Source: an uncultured Alphaproteobacteria bacterium
GTDB lineage: Bacteria; Pseudomonadota; Alphaproteobacteria; Methylaequorales; Methylaequoraceae
Assembly: GCA_902547955.1 (NCBI GenBank)
Contig: CACCPY010000011.1
Location: forward strand, 1-42,484
DNA length: 42,484 nt
Direction: 5' to 3'
The number at the start of each line of letters is the position of its first letter. The stretch's first letter is position 1. Both the position numbers and the translations under genes were made by a program. The notes under the pieces are model-generated. The model searched no databases and was not told the origin of the DNA. It saw nothing but the letters and a program-made list of their open reading frames with translations. Below are positions 16,970 to 25,445 of this stretch, piece by piece.

Positions 16970-18775
16970 ATGTTAAATAACGTTTTTTTGTCCTTAAATC
17001 ACTGTGGATTTGCCTTTGGTAAGCGCAAAATATTTGATGATATTTCTTTAAGTATACATCGGGATGATAAAACAGCTCTAGTTGGAAAAAATGGTGTAGG
17101 CAAAACTACGTTATTTAATATCATTTCTGATAAAATAAAAATAGATTCTGGTGAACTTTGGACAAACCCATCAATAAATATAGGTTACTTAAATCAAAGA
17201 GAAATATTCGAAGAAAAAATTAGTACTTTAGATTTTTTGAGAAACCATGTTGATGAATCAGATAATATAGATTTTCTTATTAAAAAATTGTGTAAAGGCC
17301 TTAAAATTGACGATAGTAAAACTTTGGAGAAACTTTCTGGTGGAATGAAAAGAAAACTTAACTTAGCATCTGTATTAATAAAAGATCCAGATCTCCTTTT
17401 ATTGGATGAACCAACAAATCACTTAGATTTAGAATCAATCGAATGGCTAGAAACTTTTTTAGTTAACGAATTCAAAGGTTCATTTTTGGTTATCAGTCAT
17501 AATAGAAGTTTTTTAAAAAAAGTGACAAATAAAGTTTTTTGGATTGATAGATCTAAAATAAGAGTTTCTCCTAAAGGTTTTGCAAATTTTAATGAATGGA
17601 GTAACAGCTTAATTGAACAAGAAAAAAGAGAAATAGATAATAAAAAAAAAGTAATTCTCAGAGAGACAGAATGGTTGTCAAAAGGTGTGACTGCAAGAAG
17701 AAAAAGAAATGTGAGGAGAAAAGAAAATTTTTATAATTTCAAGGAGGACTTTGAAAATCAGAGAAGAGATTTTTTAAAATCAATTTCCAAAGTAAAAATT
17801 AATTATGAGGAAAATCAGACAAATACGCCAAATCTATTAGTTAATTTTTTTAATGTTAAAAAAAAATTTAAGGTTTTTGGACAAGAAAAAGTTATTTTAA
17901 AGAACTTTAATTATAAATTTATGAAAGGTGAAAAAATTGGAATTGTAGGAAAAAATGGATCTGGTAAATCTACCTTTCTAAATTTAGTTGTTAATAAAAA
18001 TACTTTAGATGAGGGTAATATTAAAATAAGAAAAAATGTTAGCATAAGTTTTTTTGATCAATCAGGAGCTCAATTTAATAATAATAAATCAATAAAAGAA
18101 AATTTAATTCCAGGAGGTGGAGACTATTTATATGTAGGAGAAAAAAAAACACATATATGTGGATATTTGAAAAACTTTTTATTTGATCCAAAAAAAATTG
18201 ATTACCGGGTTGGATTATTATCTGGTGGGGAAAAAAATAGATTGCTACTAGCGAAAATATTAGCAGACCCTAAGGAAATTTTAATATTAGATGAGCCAAC
18301 AAATGATTTAGATATTGAAACAATTGATATTTTAATAGATTTTTTAAAAGTTTATGATGGTGGGGTAATGGTTGCATCACATGACAAAGATTTTTTAGAG
18401 CAAGTGGTTGAAAAATATTTATTTCTTGATGGAAATGGTAACCATAAAATTTCTTTAGACTGGAAAACTTTTTCAAACCAAAAAATTAATAATGTTGATC
18501 AAACAACCAAACAAGTTGAAAAAAATAAAAATTATAAAACAGAAAACATTGAAAAAACAATAAATAGAGTTTTAAAGAAAATTGAAAAAAAAGAATTAAA
18601 ATTATCTGAATTAACTACTAGTTTAGAAAAACATGAATTTAAAAATACGAGGAATTCTGATGAATACAATACCCTGATACAGAGTATTAAAGAAACACAA
18701 GAAGATTTATTTTTTCTTGAAAAAGAGTGGCGTGAATTAGAGGAAAAGTCGATGGATATTGAAGGATCTAAATAA
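16970..18775 (+). CDS. uup: ABC-F family ATPase (Uup-like)
   Basis: Soluble ABC-F protein (601 aa) with two tandem ATPase domains; members act on the ribosome. Domain 1: Walker A GKNGVGKTT (about 39-47), signature KLSGGMKRKL, Walker B LLLLDEPTNHLDLES. Domain 2: GKNGSGKST, LLSGGEKNRLLL, ILILDEPTNDLDIET. A Lys/Glu-rich C-terminal extension predicted to form a coiled coil matches the Uup/EttA-type C-terminal domain and separates it from shorter ABC-F types. The start is the ATG 8 nt after the tRNA CCA; reading further upstream in frame would run through the tRNA. No Shine-Dalgarno precedes it. Confidence 0.93.
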   Translation: MLNNVFLSLNHCGFAFGKRKIFDDISLSIHRDDKTALVGKNGVGKTTLFNIISDKIKIDSGELWTNPSINIGYLNQREIFEEKISTLDFLRNHVDESDNIDFLIKKLCKGLKIDDSKTLEKLSGGMKRKLNLASVLIKDPDLLLLDEPTNHLDLESIEWLETFLVNEFKGSFLVISHNRSFLKKVTNKVFWIDRSKIRVSPKGFANFNEWSNSLIEQEKREIDNKKKVILRETEWLSKGVTARRKRNVRRKENFYNFKEDFENQRRDFLKSISKVKINYEENQTNTPNLLVNFFNVKKKFKVFGQEKVILKNFNYKFMKGEKIGIVGKNGSGKSTFLNLVVNKNTLDEGNIKIRKNVSISFFDQSGAQFNNNKSIKENLIPGGGDYLYVGEKKTHICGYLKNFLFDPKKIDYRVGLLSGGEKNRLLLAKILADPKEILILDEPTNDLDIETIDILIDFLKVYDGGVMVASHDKDFLEQVVEKYLFLDGNGNHKISLDWKTFSNQKINNVDQTTKQVEKNKNYKTENIEKTINRVLKKIEKKELKLSELTTSLEKHEFKNTRNSDEYNTLIQSIKETQEDLFFLEKEWRELEEKSMDIEGSK

Positions 18776-18776
18776 A

Positions 18777-20180
18777 ATGAAATTTAATTTTTTTACAATT
18801 GGTATATTGCTTGGTTTTCTTCCCAATATTTTAGGTTTAGACGCAAACCTAGATTTGAATTCTAAAATTGTTTTACAAATGCTTATCACAATGATTTTTT
18901 TTTGGATAACGGAGGCTATTCCTCTATCGATTACGGCTTTAATACCAATATTAATCTCACCCTTTTTAATTGGATTTAATACTAAATCAATTTTTTCATC
19001 ATATGCAAGTCCAGTAGTGTTTTTGTTATTAGGTGGTTTTATAATCGCTAATGGTTTTGAAAAGAGTTGTCTTCATCAGAGAGTAGCAATAAAAACCATA
19101 ATCTTTTTTGGAAAAACAAAAACATCACTTCTTCTTTGTTTTATTTTTATAACAGCATTCATAAGCATGTGGTTGTCAAATACAGCCACATGTTTACTGA
19201 TGTTACCAATAGTTAAATTCATTGTTGATACAAGCTTTAAGCAAAATGAAAATAATTTTTTTTCAAAAATTTTAATCCTGTGTATAGCCTATTCTTCATC
19301 AATTGGAGGGATGACCACACCAATAGGTACAATACCAAATGCCGTTATGATTGGATTTTTTGAAGAAAAATATAACATACCAATAAACTTTATTGATTGG
19401 GTTATATTTATTGCCCCACTATCGATTATATTGCTAATTTTTCTTTGGCTTTATTTTTCCTTTAAAATAAGAAATGAAGATAAAAGAGTTAATCAATCCT
19501 CAATAAAAAAGAAACTTATTTCATTAGGAACTTTATCAGTAGAGGAAAAAATAACATCATTTATCCTTTTAACAGTTGCCAGTTTATGGATCTTTAAAAT
19601 GAAAATAAATCAAATTTTTGAAATTAATTTAAGTGATTCCGGAATTGCTTTATTTTGTGCTTTTTTATTTTTTGTAATTCCAGTAAATAAAAAATATAAT
19701 ACAATTCTTAATGCTGACTGGTTTAGAAATATTCCCTGGAATGTTTTAATACTATTTGGTGGAGGGCTAGCTATGGCTTCTTTGGTTATGGATACTGGGT
19801 TAGCAAGTAAAATTTCTAAAAATATTATATTTCTTAAAAACTTTGATATTTTTTTAATAATATTATTTTTGACATTCTTAACATGCTTTTTTACTGAATT
19901 TACAAGTAACACTGCAACTACTTTTTTACTTCTGCCTTTACTCGGTACTTTTGCCATGGATGCTGGATTAGATGTTGTGAAAATTATTTTGCCTGTTGTT
20001 TTAGCAGCAAGTTGTGCGTTTATGATGCCAATATCTACACCACCTAATGCTATCGTTTTTTCAACTGGACAAGTAAATATTAGTTTTATGGTTAAAACTG
20101 GAATTCTTATGAATATTTTCTGCATTGGTATTATATCAGTTTTTATAAGTCTTTTTGGAACACTTGCATTTAAACTATAA
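18777..20180 (+). CDS. DASS (SLC13) family anion:sodium symporter
   Basis: Polytopic transporter, 467 aa, of the divalent anion:sodium symporter family, which imports di- and tricarboxylates or sulfate. The two inverted-repeat substrate motifs are intact: MWLSNTATCLLMLP with MTTPIGTIPNAV in the first half, and FTSNTATTFLLLP with PISTPPNAIVFSTGQ in the second (S-N-T and T-P-P-N elements). Eleven or more membrane segments are evident. The ATG lies one base after the uup stop, with GAAGGAT upstream as ribosome-binding site; an in-frame TTG at 18759 lies inside uup and is less likely. Substrate cannot be read from sequence; a C4-dicarboxylate is plausible. Confidence 0.92.
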   Translation: MKFNFFTIGILLGFLPNILGLDANLDLNSKIVLQMLITMIFFWITEAIPLSITALIPILISPFLIGFNTKSIFSSYASPVVFLLLGGFIIANGFEKSCLHQRVAIKTIIFFGKTKTSLLLCFIFITAFISMWLSNTATCLLMLPIVKFIVDTSFKQNENNFFSKILILCIAYSSSIGGMTTPIGTIPNAVMIGFFEEKYNIPINFIDWVIFIAPLSIILLIFLWLYFSFKIRNEDKRVNQSSIKKKLISLGTLSVEEKITSFILLTVASLWIFKMKINQIFEINLSDSGIALFCAFLFFVIPVNKKYNTILNADWFRNIPWNVLILFGGGLAMASLVMDTGLASKISKNIIFLKNFDIFLIILFLTFLTCFFTEFTSNTATTFLLLPLLGTFAMDAGLDVVKIILPVVLAASCAFMMPISTPPNAIVFSTGQVNISFMVKTGILMNIFCIGIISVFISLFGTLAFKL

Positions 20181-20182
20181 CT

Positions 20183-21418
20183 ATGAATAAAGTAGCTGTA
20201 TTGATTGATTTAGAATTATCCAAAAAGCCTGGCGGACACGTTAAATTTTGGCAAAGAATTTGTGAGTCTCTTAAAAAGGAAAAGTTGGATTATAAATTAG
20301 AGTTTTTTTTTTTAGGAAATGAAAACACAAAAAAAAAAATTAATGACTTTATAAGCTTTAATATAATAAAACCAATAATATCATCAAAATTACTTAGAAT
20401 TATAGGTATTGATGCAGATACAACAGATTTAGCACCAATCAATCCCTGGTTATTTAAAAAATTAAAAAGTTTTGATTTAATTCACACTACTGATCAACTT
20501 TTTACAATGGCTAAAACTGCAAAAAAGGTGTCAAAAAAATTTAATATACCGTTAACATCTTCATTTCATACTGATGCACCAGCTTATTCAGAATTTTATG
20601 TAAAAAAAATTTTAAATTATTTTCCACAATTTTTTTCTAATTTTATGATTAGGAAACTAAGTATTCATAAAAAAGTTAAATATAATCAAGAACAAAAAAT
20701 ATTTGATTATTTTAAATCTTGTGAAAAAATAATGATCAATTCATCTATTCGTTTAAATGATTATAAAAAAAAAATTAATCCTAAACAAATAATTCTATTA
20801 GAAAGAGGTGTTGATAAAAAAATTTTTAAAAAAAAAATAGTCGACAAAAAAAAATTTTTTAAGAATTATAATTTGCCAAAGAATTCGAAAATAATTTTTT
20901 TCTGTGGAAGGATTCATGAATTAAAGGGTGCCCTATTTTTAGCTAAAATTCACAAATCTCTTAAATCTAAAGGCTATAAAATTTCTACATTTTTAGCCGG
21001 AGAAAATCTTCAAGGAGCTCAATGTAAAAAGATAGGTGGAGATAACCTTTTTATTTTAGATTATTTAGAAGAGAAAGAGATTTCAATAATGATGAATATA
21101 TGTGATTTCTTTATTTTACCATCTTTGCATGAAACTGGTCCTCAGGTAATTTTTGAAGCTAAACAATGTCAGGCTGTTTGCCTTGTCTCTCCTGGTGGAG
21201 GGGGAAGAGCCATAAAAAAAAATGAAGAGGATGGAATTATAATAAATGATTATAATGTTGATGTTTGGTGCAAAAAAATTTCCAATCTAATATCTGATAA
21301 AAAAAAATTGGATTATATAAAAAGAAAATTAAAAAATGACAATACCCAAAAATCGTGGAAAGATGTATTTTTTTTAAAATTTGATTCAAATTGGAAAAAT
21401 TTGTTAAAGACCCAATGA
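20183..21418 (+). CDS. GT4-family glycosyltransferase
   Basis: GT-B fold glycosyltransferase (411 aa). N-terminal acceptor domain with the loop KKPGGHVKFWQRICESL; C-terminal donor domain with IIFFCGRIHELKGALFLAKI and the nucleotide-sugar motif PSLHETGPQVIFEAKQC (E-x7-E type), then SPGGGGRAIKKN. The start is 2 bp after the transporter stop and the end overlaps the deacetylase by 4 bp. With the deacetylase and the YbhN-like protein it forms a tight cassette, suggesting transfer of an N-acetylated sugar to a lipid or small acceptor followed by deacetylation (inference). Sugar and acceptor are unknown. Confidence 0.86.
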   Translation: MNKVAVLIDLELSKKPGGHVKFWQRICESLKKEKLDYKLEFFFLGNENTKKKINDFISFNIIKPIISSKLLRIIGIDADTTDLAPINPWLFKKLKSFDLIHTTDQLFTMAKTAKKVSKKFNIPLTSSFHTDAPAYSEFYVKKILNYFPQFFSNFMIRKLSIHKKVKYNQEQKIFDYFKSCEKIMINSSIRLNDYKKKINPKQIILLERGVDKKIFKKKIVDKKKFFKNYNLPKNSKIIFFCGRIHELKGALFLAKIHKSLKSKGYKISTFLAGENLQGAQCKKIGGDNLFILDYLEEKEISIMMNICDFFILPSLHETGPQVIFEAKQCQAVCLVSPGGGGRAIKKNEEDGIIINDYNVDVWCKKISNLISDKKKLDYIKRKLKNDNTQKSWKDVFFLKFDSNWKNLLKTQ

Positions 21419-22164
21419 AAAATACCCTTTTAATAGCACCTCACCCGGACGATGAAATCGCTGGTGCATTTATGATAATTAAAAAAATTTTAAAAAAAAA
21501 AAAAATTATAGTTTTTTTTTTAACAAACGGAGTTATTGATCAAAATTCTCTTTGGTTTTGGCAAAAAGGCTTTCACAAGAAAATGGTTGAAAATAGAAAA
21601 AAAGAGATGAAAGAATCAATGAAATCTCTAGGAATTAAAAAATTTTATCTACAGAATATTTATACTCGTTCACTCAAGGACAATATTGTAAAAACATACA
21701 ATAAGATTTTAAAATTAAAAACAAAATATAAGATTGATACAATTTTTTGTCCTGCATATGAAGGAGGTCATCAGGATCATGATGTTGCAAACTTTATTTG
21801 TTCTAGGTTTGTAAATATTTGCAAAGTCTATGAGTTTGCTGAATACAATTATTATAAAAATAAAATCCATAGCAATCATTTTTTTTCTGCATCAGAAAAT
21901 GATTACATTATTTATTTGACGGATAAAGAAAAAAGAGAAAAAAAAAATTTTTTAAACGTGTATGCGTCCGAAAAACAAAATCTTAATTACATATCCCTTG
22001 AAAAAGAATCGTTCAGAGAGCTTCTTAAATATGATTATAAACTTCCACCTCATGAAGGTAGATTATTTTACCGTAGATTTTCTTTTTTTAGTTGGCATCC
22101 TAGAATTGACTCAGATGATCCAACTTTAATATGTAGGAAAATTTGTGAATCAAAAATTTTTTAA
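21415..22164 (+). CDS. PIG-L/LmbE-family zinc deacetylase
   Basis: Metal-dependent N-deacetylase (249 aa) of the family including GPI PIG-L, MshB and BshB, which remove acetyl from N-acetylglucosaminyl groups. The zinc motif PHPDDE (His10, Asp12, Asp13) is at the N-terminus and the second motif YEGGHQDHDVAN near residue 118 supplies further ligands. The ATG overlaps the glycosyltransferase stop (ATGA); a TTG 24 bp further upstream is possible but unneeded. Contains a run of 14 A at 21492-21505 followed by ten T at 21512-21521. The 1-bp overlap with the next gene supports one pathway. Confidence 0.9.
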   Translation: MKNTLLIAPHPDDEIAGAFMIIKKILKKKKIIVFFLTNGVIDQNSLWFWQKGFHKKMVENRKKEMKESMKSLGIKKFYLQNIYTRSLKDNIVKTYNKILKLKTKYKIDTIFCPAYEGGHQDHDVANFICSRFVNICKVYEFAEYNYYKNKIHSNHFFSASENDYIIYLTDKEKREKKNFLNVYASEKQNLNYISLEKESFRELLKYDYKLPPHEGRLFYRRFSFFSWHPRIDSDDPTLICRKICESKIF

Positions 22165-23153
22165 TGAATATAAAATACATAAAAGTTTTTCTCTTTTTTT
22201 TAATAGGAATTTTTTTATTTAAATGGGTTTATGAATTTTTTGGTAGTAAAGAATCTTTAGAATTAATAACAGAAAATAAATCTAAATTATTTTTTATTAT
22301 ATTAATTCACATCCCAACTCTTTTCTTTGATGCTATGGCTTGGAAAGTTTTCATTAAAAATGAAAATTTTTCTATTTTGTGGTCCTTCATTATTACATGG
22401 GTTTCTCAAGCGTCAGGAAAGTTTTTTCCAACTGGGACTGTAACTGGGGAATTTATTAGAGTTTATTTAGGAACAAAGAAAGGTTTATCATTTCATGAAT
22501 CCTCTTCAACGGTTTTTGCTGATTTGGTAATAGCTACTTTTTCTTTATTTTTAATTGCCTCTTTAAGTTTCTTAATTGTTTTATCAAATAATGTTAGTTT
22601 TTTTCAAAATGATAATAGTTTCTACATTGTTATTTCTCTTTTAATTTTGTTGAGTGGTTGTGTATTTTTTTATTTCTTTATAAATAGAAGGCTTTTAAGA
22701 TTCTTCTTAAATTTAAAAAATCCACTTAATTTTAAGCTTAAAAGAAACAATATAAAATTATTACTCAAAATTGATTATTCACTGTTCAAAATAAGTAGTA
22801 ATAAATTAAATATTTTTAAGGCTACAATAACAAGATTACTTGGATGGATATCGGGTGCTTTGGAAATATATGTTTTTTTGATGATAATAAATGTTGAGGT
22901 TTCATTTGTTGATGTGATTTTAATAGAGGCTTTTACAGGCTTAATTAGGTCAGTTGTATTTTTTATTCCAGCGGGTTTGGGAGTTCAAGAATTAGCCTTT
23001 GTTATAATTGGGAGTCATGTGGGTTTGAGTGATAGTGTTTCATTTTCGATGGCTATTGGGAGGAGGATAAGAGAGATTGGTGTGGGGTTACCAGCAATAT
23101 TAACTTGGTTTTTTGTATTTGAGGGGTTGGGAAAAAAAGGGCCTGTGAATTAG
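22164..23153 (+). CDS. YbhN/UPF0104 (LPG synthase TM-like, HpnL-like) membrane protein
   Basis: Integral membrane protein, 329 aa, about eight membrane segments, of the lysylphosphatidylglycerol synthetase TM / UPF0104 family. The conserved end IPAGLGVQELAFVIIGSH with RRIREIGVGLPAIL resembles HpnL proteins, and VSQASGKFFPTGTVTGEFIR matches the family's early motif. Members of this family are proposed to move or modify lipid-linked molecules; no soluble aminoacyl-transfer domain is present. Its stop codon lies inside the hairpin of a bidirectional terminator, so it ends the operon. A glycolipid translocation role is inferred from its glycosyltransferase/deacetylase neighbours. Confidence 0.85.
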   Translation: MNIKYIKVFLFFLIGIFLFKWVYEFFGSKESLELITENKSKLFFIILIHIPTLFFDAMAWKVFIKNENFSILWSFIITWVSQASGKFFPTGTVTGEFIRVYLGTKKGLSFHESSSTVFADLVIATFSLFLIASLSFLIVLSNNVSFFQNDNSFYIVISLLILLSGCVFFYFFINRRLLRFFLNLKNPLNFKLKRNNIKLLLKIDYSLFKISSNKLNIFKATITRLLGWISGALEIYVFLMIINVEVSFVDVILIEAFTGLIRSVVFFIPAGLGVQELAFVIIGSHVGLSDSVSFSMAIGRRIREIGVGLPAILTWFFVFEGLGKKGPVN

Positions 23154-23163
23154 GCCCTTTTTT
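23132..23163. terminator. Bidirectional rho-independent terminator
   Basis: A7 then GGGCCT, 7-nt loop GTGAATT, AGGCCC then T6: a six-pair GC-rich stem (extendable through A-T pairs) followed by T on the plus strand and, symmetrically, on the minus strand. It lies between convergent genes, serving both the plus-strand cassette and amtB. The loop contains part of the TAG stop of the YbhN-like gene. The only convincing intrinsic terminator I saw in the window. Confidence 0.9.
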
Positions 23164-23177
23164 CTATGGGGAGCTGA

Positions 23178-24521
23178 TTATTTTTTAGTAAAGTCAGGAA
23201 ATGATACTGTCCCTAACTCACTCATATCTAGACCATACTCTTCATCATCTTTTGAAGCTCTAATACCAATTACAGCTTTAATAATGAACCAAACAATGAA
23301 GCTTGCAACTAATGCAAATATCCCGTATGAAACTACACCTATGAGCTGAACTTTAAATGAAGCATCTGGGTTTGTCCAAGCAACCACTAATGTACCCCAA
23401 ATACCCGCAAATAAGTGAGCTGGAATTGCACCTACAACATCATCTATTTTCAACATATCTAGGAGTTTCATACCATACATACATATGATTCCACCAATAG
23501 CACCAATTATAACAGCTTGCCCCATTGATGGAGTCAATGGTTCTGCAGTTATCGCAACTAAACCTGCAATAGCTCCGTTTAGTGTAGCGGCAATGTTTGT
23601 GTGACTATTAGTAGCTTTACTTACAATCATACAAGCTAATACACCACCAGCAGCAGCAAGATTGGTATTAACGAATATATCTGCTACAGCTGTAGCGTCT
23701 GCACCAGAACCTAGCGCTAATTGAGATCCACCATTGAATCCAAACCAACCAAGCCAAAGTATGAATACACCAAGCGTAGTCATTGGAAGCGAGCATCCTC
23801 CTATCACATTTACTTTACCATCGGCAGAGTATTTGCCATCTCTAGCCCCTAGCAATATTGCTCCAGCTAATGCTGCATATCCTCCAACAGAGTGAACAAG
23901 TGTTGAGCCAGCGAAATCAGAAAAGCCCATTTCGCTTAACCAACCACCACCCCACTGCCATGAACCAGCAATAGGATAGATAAATGCTGTTAAGATAGCT
24001 GTGAAAAGGAAAAAAGGCCAAATTAGAATTCTCTCGGCCAAAGCACCCGAAACAATGGATGCAGTTGTAGCAACAAAAACCATTTGAAAATACCAATCAG
24101 ATGCTGCAGCATAACCGGTTTCTAAATCAACTTCTGAACTTCTATCAAACATTGAAAAAGAACCTATGTAACCACCGTCCACGCCGTCGTACATTAAATT
24201 ATATCCCACTAAGTAGTACATAAAACCTGCAATAGAAAATAACCCTATATTTTTTAGGCATATTACAGCTGTATTTTTACTTCTTACTTGTCCAGCCTCT
24301 AGCATACAGAAACCTGCAGCCATAAACATTACCAAGAAGCCACAAACTAAGAACAAGAAAGTGTTCAAAATATAAGCAACTTCCCCCGATACTGCTGGTA
24401 CTTCAGCAGCATCTTGGGCTCCGACATTAAATGAAAAGATTAAAGCTAGTGAAAATGCTAACAGCTTTGTGAACTTACCATTTAATAAATAAGAGCCGAA
24501 AGTATTAATTTTATTAATCAT
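23178..24521 (-). CDS. amtB: Ammonium transporter
   Basis: Amt/Rh channel protein, 447 aa, eleven membrane helices preceded by a signal sequence (LLAFSLALIFSFNVGAQ, cleavage near residue 36). Key residues: FMAAGFCMLEAGQVRSKN, Asp202 and the first pore histidine His210 in FSDFAGSTLVHSVGG, and the second pore histidine His369 in IPAHLFAGIWG. It supplies ammonium for assimilation. An AAGGGAG ribosome-binding site is 8-9 nt before the ATG, and a sigma-54-type promoter lies about 40 bp upstream, implying nitrogen control. No glnK/PII gene is adjacent, unlike the usual glnK-amtB pair. Confidence 0.97.
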   Translation of the reverse strand: MINKINTFGSYLLNGKFTKLLAFSLALIFSFNVGAQDAAEVPAVSGEVAYILNTFLFLVCGFLVMFMAAGFCMLEAGQVRSKNTAVICLKNIGLFSIAGFMYYLVGYNLMYDGVDGGYIGSFSMFDRSSEVDLETGYAAASDWYFQMVFVATTASIVSGALAERILIWPFFLFTAILTAFIYPIAGSWQWGGGWLSEMGFSDFAGSTLVHSVGGYAALAGAILLGARDGKYSADGKVNVIGGCSLPMTTLGVFILWLGWFGFNGGSQLALGSGADATAVADIFVNTNLAAAGGVLACMIVSKATNSHTNIAATLNGAIAGLVAITAEPLTPSMGQAVIIGAIGGIICMYGMKLLDMLKIDDVVGAIPAHLFAGIWGTLVVAWTNPDASFKVQLIGVVSYGIFALVASFIVWFIIKAVIGIRASKDDEEYGLDMSELGTVSFPDFTKK

Positions 24522-24560
24522 TATTTTTCTCCCTTAAATTAAATTAATATGTCATAGTTA

Positions 24561-24577
24561 TGCAGCAATCATGCCAA
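24561..24577 (-). promoter_or_regulatory. Candidate sigma-54 promoter of amtB
   Basis: On the minus strand this reads TTGGCATGATTGCTGCA. It keeps the invariant GG and GC separated by 10 nt and matches the YTGGCACGRNNNTTGCW consensus at all defined positions except two (C to T in the -24 box, T to C in the -12 box). Transcription would start near 24550, giving a leader of about 30 nt that holds the amtB ribosome-binding site. Fits nitrogen-regulated ammonium transport. Confidence 0.72.
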
Positions 24578-24637
24578 AATTTTTTTAAATCATTTAAGTC
24601 ATTGATATAGTTGACTAAATTAATTTTTTTGTTGTTT

Positions 24638-24724
24638 TTTGATTATAAAATTATACTATACATTAGCTTAAGAAAATAAAAAATGATCAATAATTAATCA
24701 TTTTCACCTTTGATTATAAATTAT
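24638..24724. repeat. Direct repeat pair in the amtB divergent region
   Basis: TTTGATTATAAAATTAT (24638-24654) recurs as TTTGATTATAAATTAT (24709-24724), differing by one A. The second copy ends in the ATG of the plus-strand gene. The 11-mer CTTTGATTATA of the second copy also occurs inverted at 28604-28614 between hemF and petA. Could be promoter -10 material or a regulator half-site; in such AT-rich DNA chance is possible. Confidence 0.35.
24680..24704. promoter_or_regulatory. Inverted repeat, possible operator or enhancer site
   Basis: AAAATGAT, 9-nt centre CAATAATTA, ATCATTTT: perfect 8-bp arms. The centre lies about 140 bp upstream of the predicted amtB transcription start, a distance typical for enhancer-binding sites of sigma-54 activators, and about 30 bp upstream of the divergent plus-strand gene. 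No T tract beyond the arm, so it is unlikely to be a terminator. Confidence 0.4.
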
Positions 24725-25445
24725 GCAAGAAAGATATTTAGGAGATGTTCACGATTTTTATAAATTTCTATTTTTGAAATATCTGAGTAAAAAATTAAAA
24801 GAAAAAATTGGTTTAAATTGGTATCTAGTCAGTCCAAAACAAGTCAGTCTTAGTGAAGATAAAAAAAAAGATGGAGAAAAAAGAAATTACTTAAAAAATA
24901 AAGAAATCTGCAGTTTAGACTCATCAATATCTGAAGAGTTTATAAATTTTATTCAGATTGAGAAAAGAAATATAATTGATTTTACAGAACGAACTCATTT
25001 AAAAAGATATATAAAATTTTATAATAAAAAAATCACCGTTTTAGAGAGAAAATCGTGGTTTCAAGCATCTTTGTTTTTTTTTAAAAATCAAGAGGTTATA
25101 TTTCTTGATCCAGATAATGGTATATTAAAAAATAAGAATAAAAATTCATTGAAACATGTTTTAATAGACGAAATAAATAGATATTTAGTAAAAAAAAAAA
25201 TTGTTATTTTTACTCAGTTTCAATCTTATAATACAAATCATCTTATATATTTGAGAGAAATTAAAGATTTTTTTCTATCAAATAATGTAGAAATATTGAT
25301 GCCAATTTTAAGAAATAGGACGGCACCAAACACTTTTTTTGTGACAGCGGGAAATAAAAAGGCTCTTGTAAATAAAAAGTTAACTCAACTATACAAGATG
25401 TATGGAGAAAAATTTAAGGATAAGGTAGAGCTAATTACAGTTTAA
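24723..25445 (+). CDS. Conserved protein of unknown function (RYLGD...DPDNG motifs)
   Basis: A 240-aa soluble protein I do not recognise by name. It has an N-terminal motif RYLGDVHDFYKFLFLKYLS, a NWYLVSP strand and a central FLDPDNGILKNKN motif followed by HVLIDEINRYLVKKKIVIF. The layout (early G-D-x-x-D-x-x-K helix, later strand ending Asp-Pro-Asp-Asn) resembles an uncharacterised bacterial family and recalls, distantly, RlmJ-type class I methyltransferases with their DPP(Y/F) motif; a catalytic role is not established. It is divergent from amtB across a 201-bp gap and its 3' end overlaps the convergent EipB-like gene by 15 bp. Confidence 0.75.
   Translation: MQERYLGDVHDFYKFLFLKYLSKKLKEKIGLNWYLVSPKQVSLSEDKKKDGEKRNYLKNKEICSLDSSISEEFINFIQIEKRNIIDFTERTHLKRYIKFYNKKITVLERKSWFQASLFFFKNQEVIFLDPDNGILKNKNKNSLKHVLIDEINRYLVKKKIVIFTQFQSYNTNHLIYLREIKDFFLSNNVEILMPILRNRTAPNTFFVTAGNKKALVNKKLTQLYKMYGEKFKDKVELITV

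Noticed and set aside
19610-20125. 171-codon frame antisense to the DASS transporter
   Set aside because: Opposite strand of conserved SNT/TPPN motif region; composition is that of a reverse-complemented membrane protein.
20183-23153. Hopanoid (Hpn) biosynthesis cluster
   Set aside because: Only the HpnL-like motif fits; no squalene-hopene cyclase, HpnK (YdjC-type) or HpnH is in the window.
24680-24704. Rho-independent terminator
   Set aside because: AT-only stem without a following T tract and located between divergent genes.
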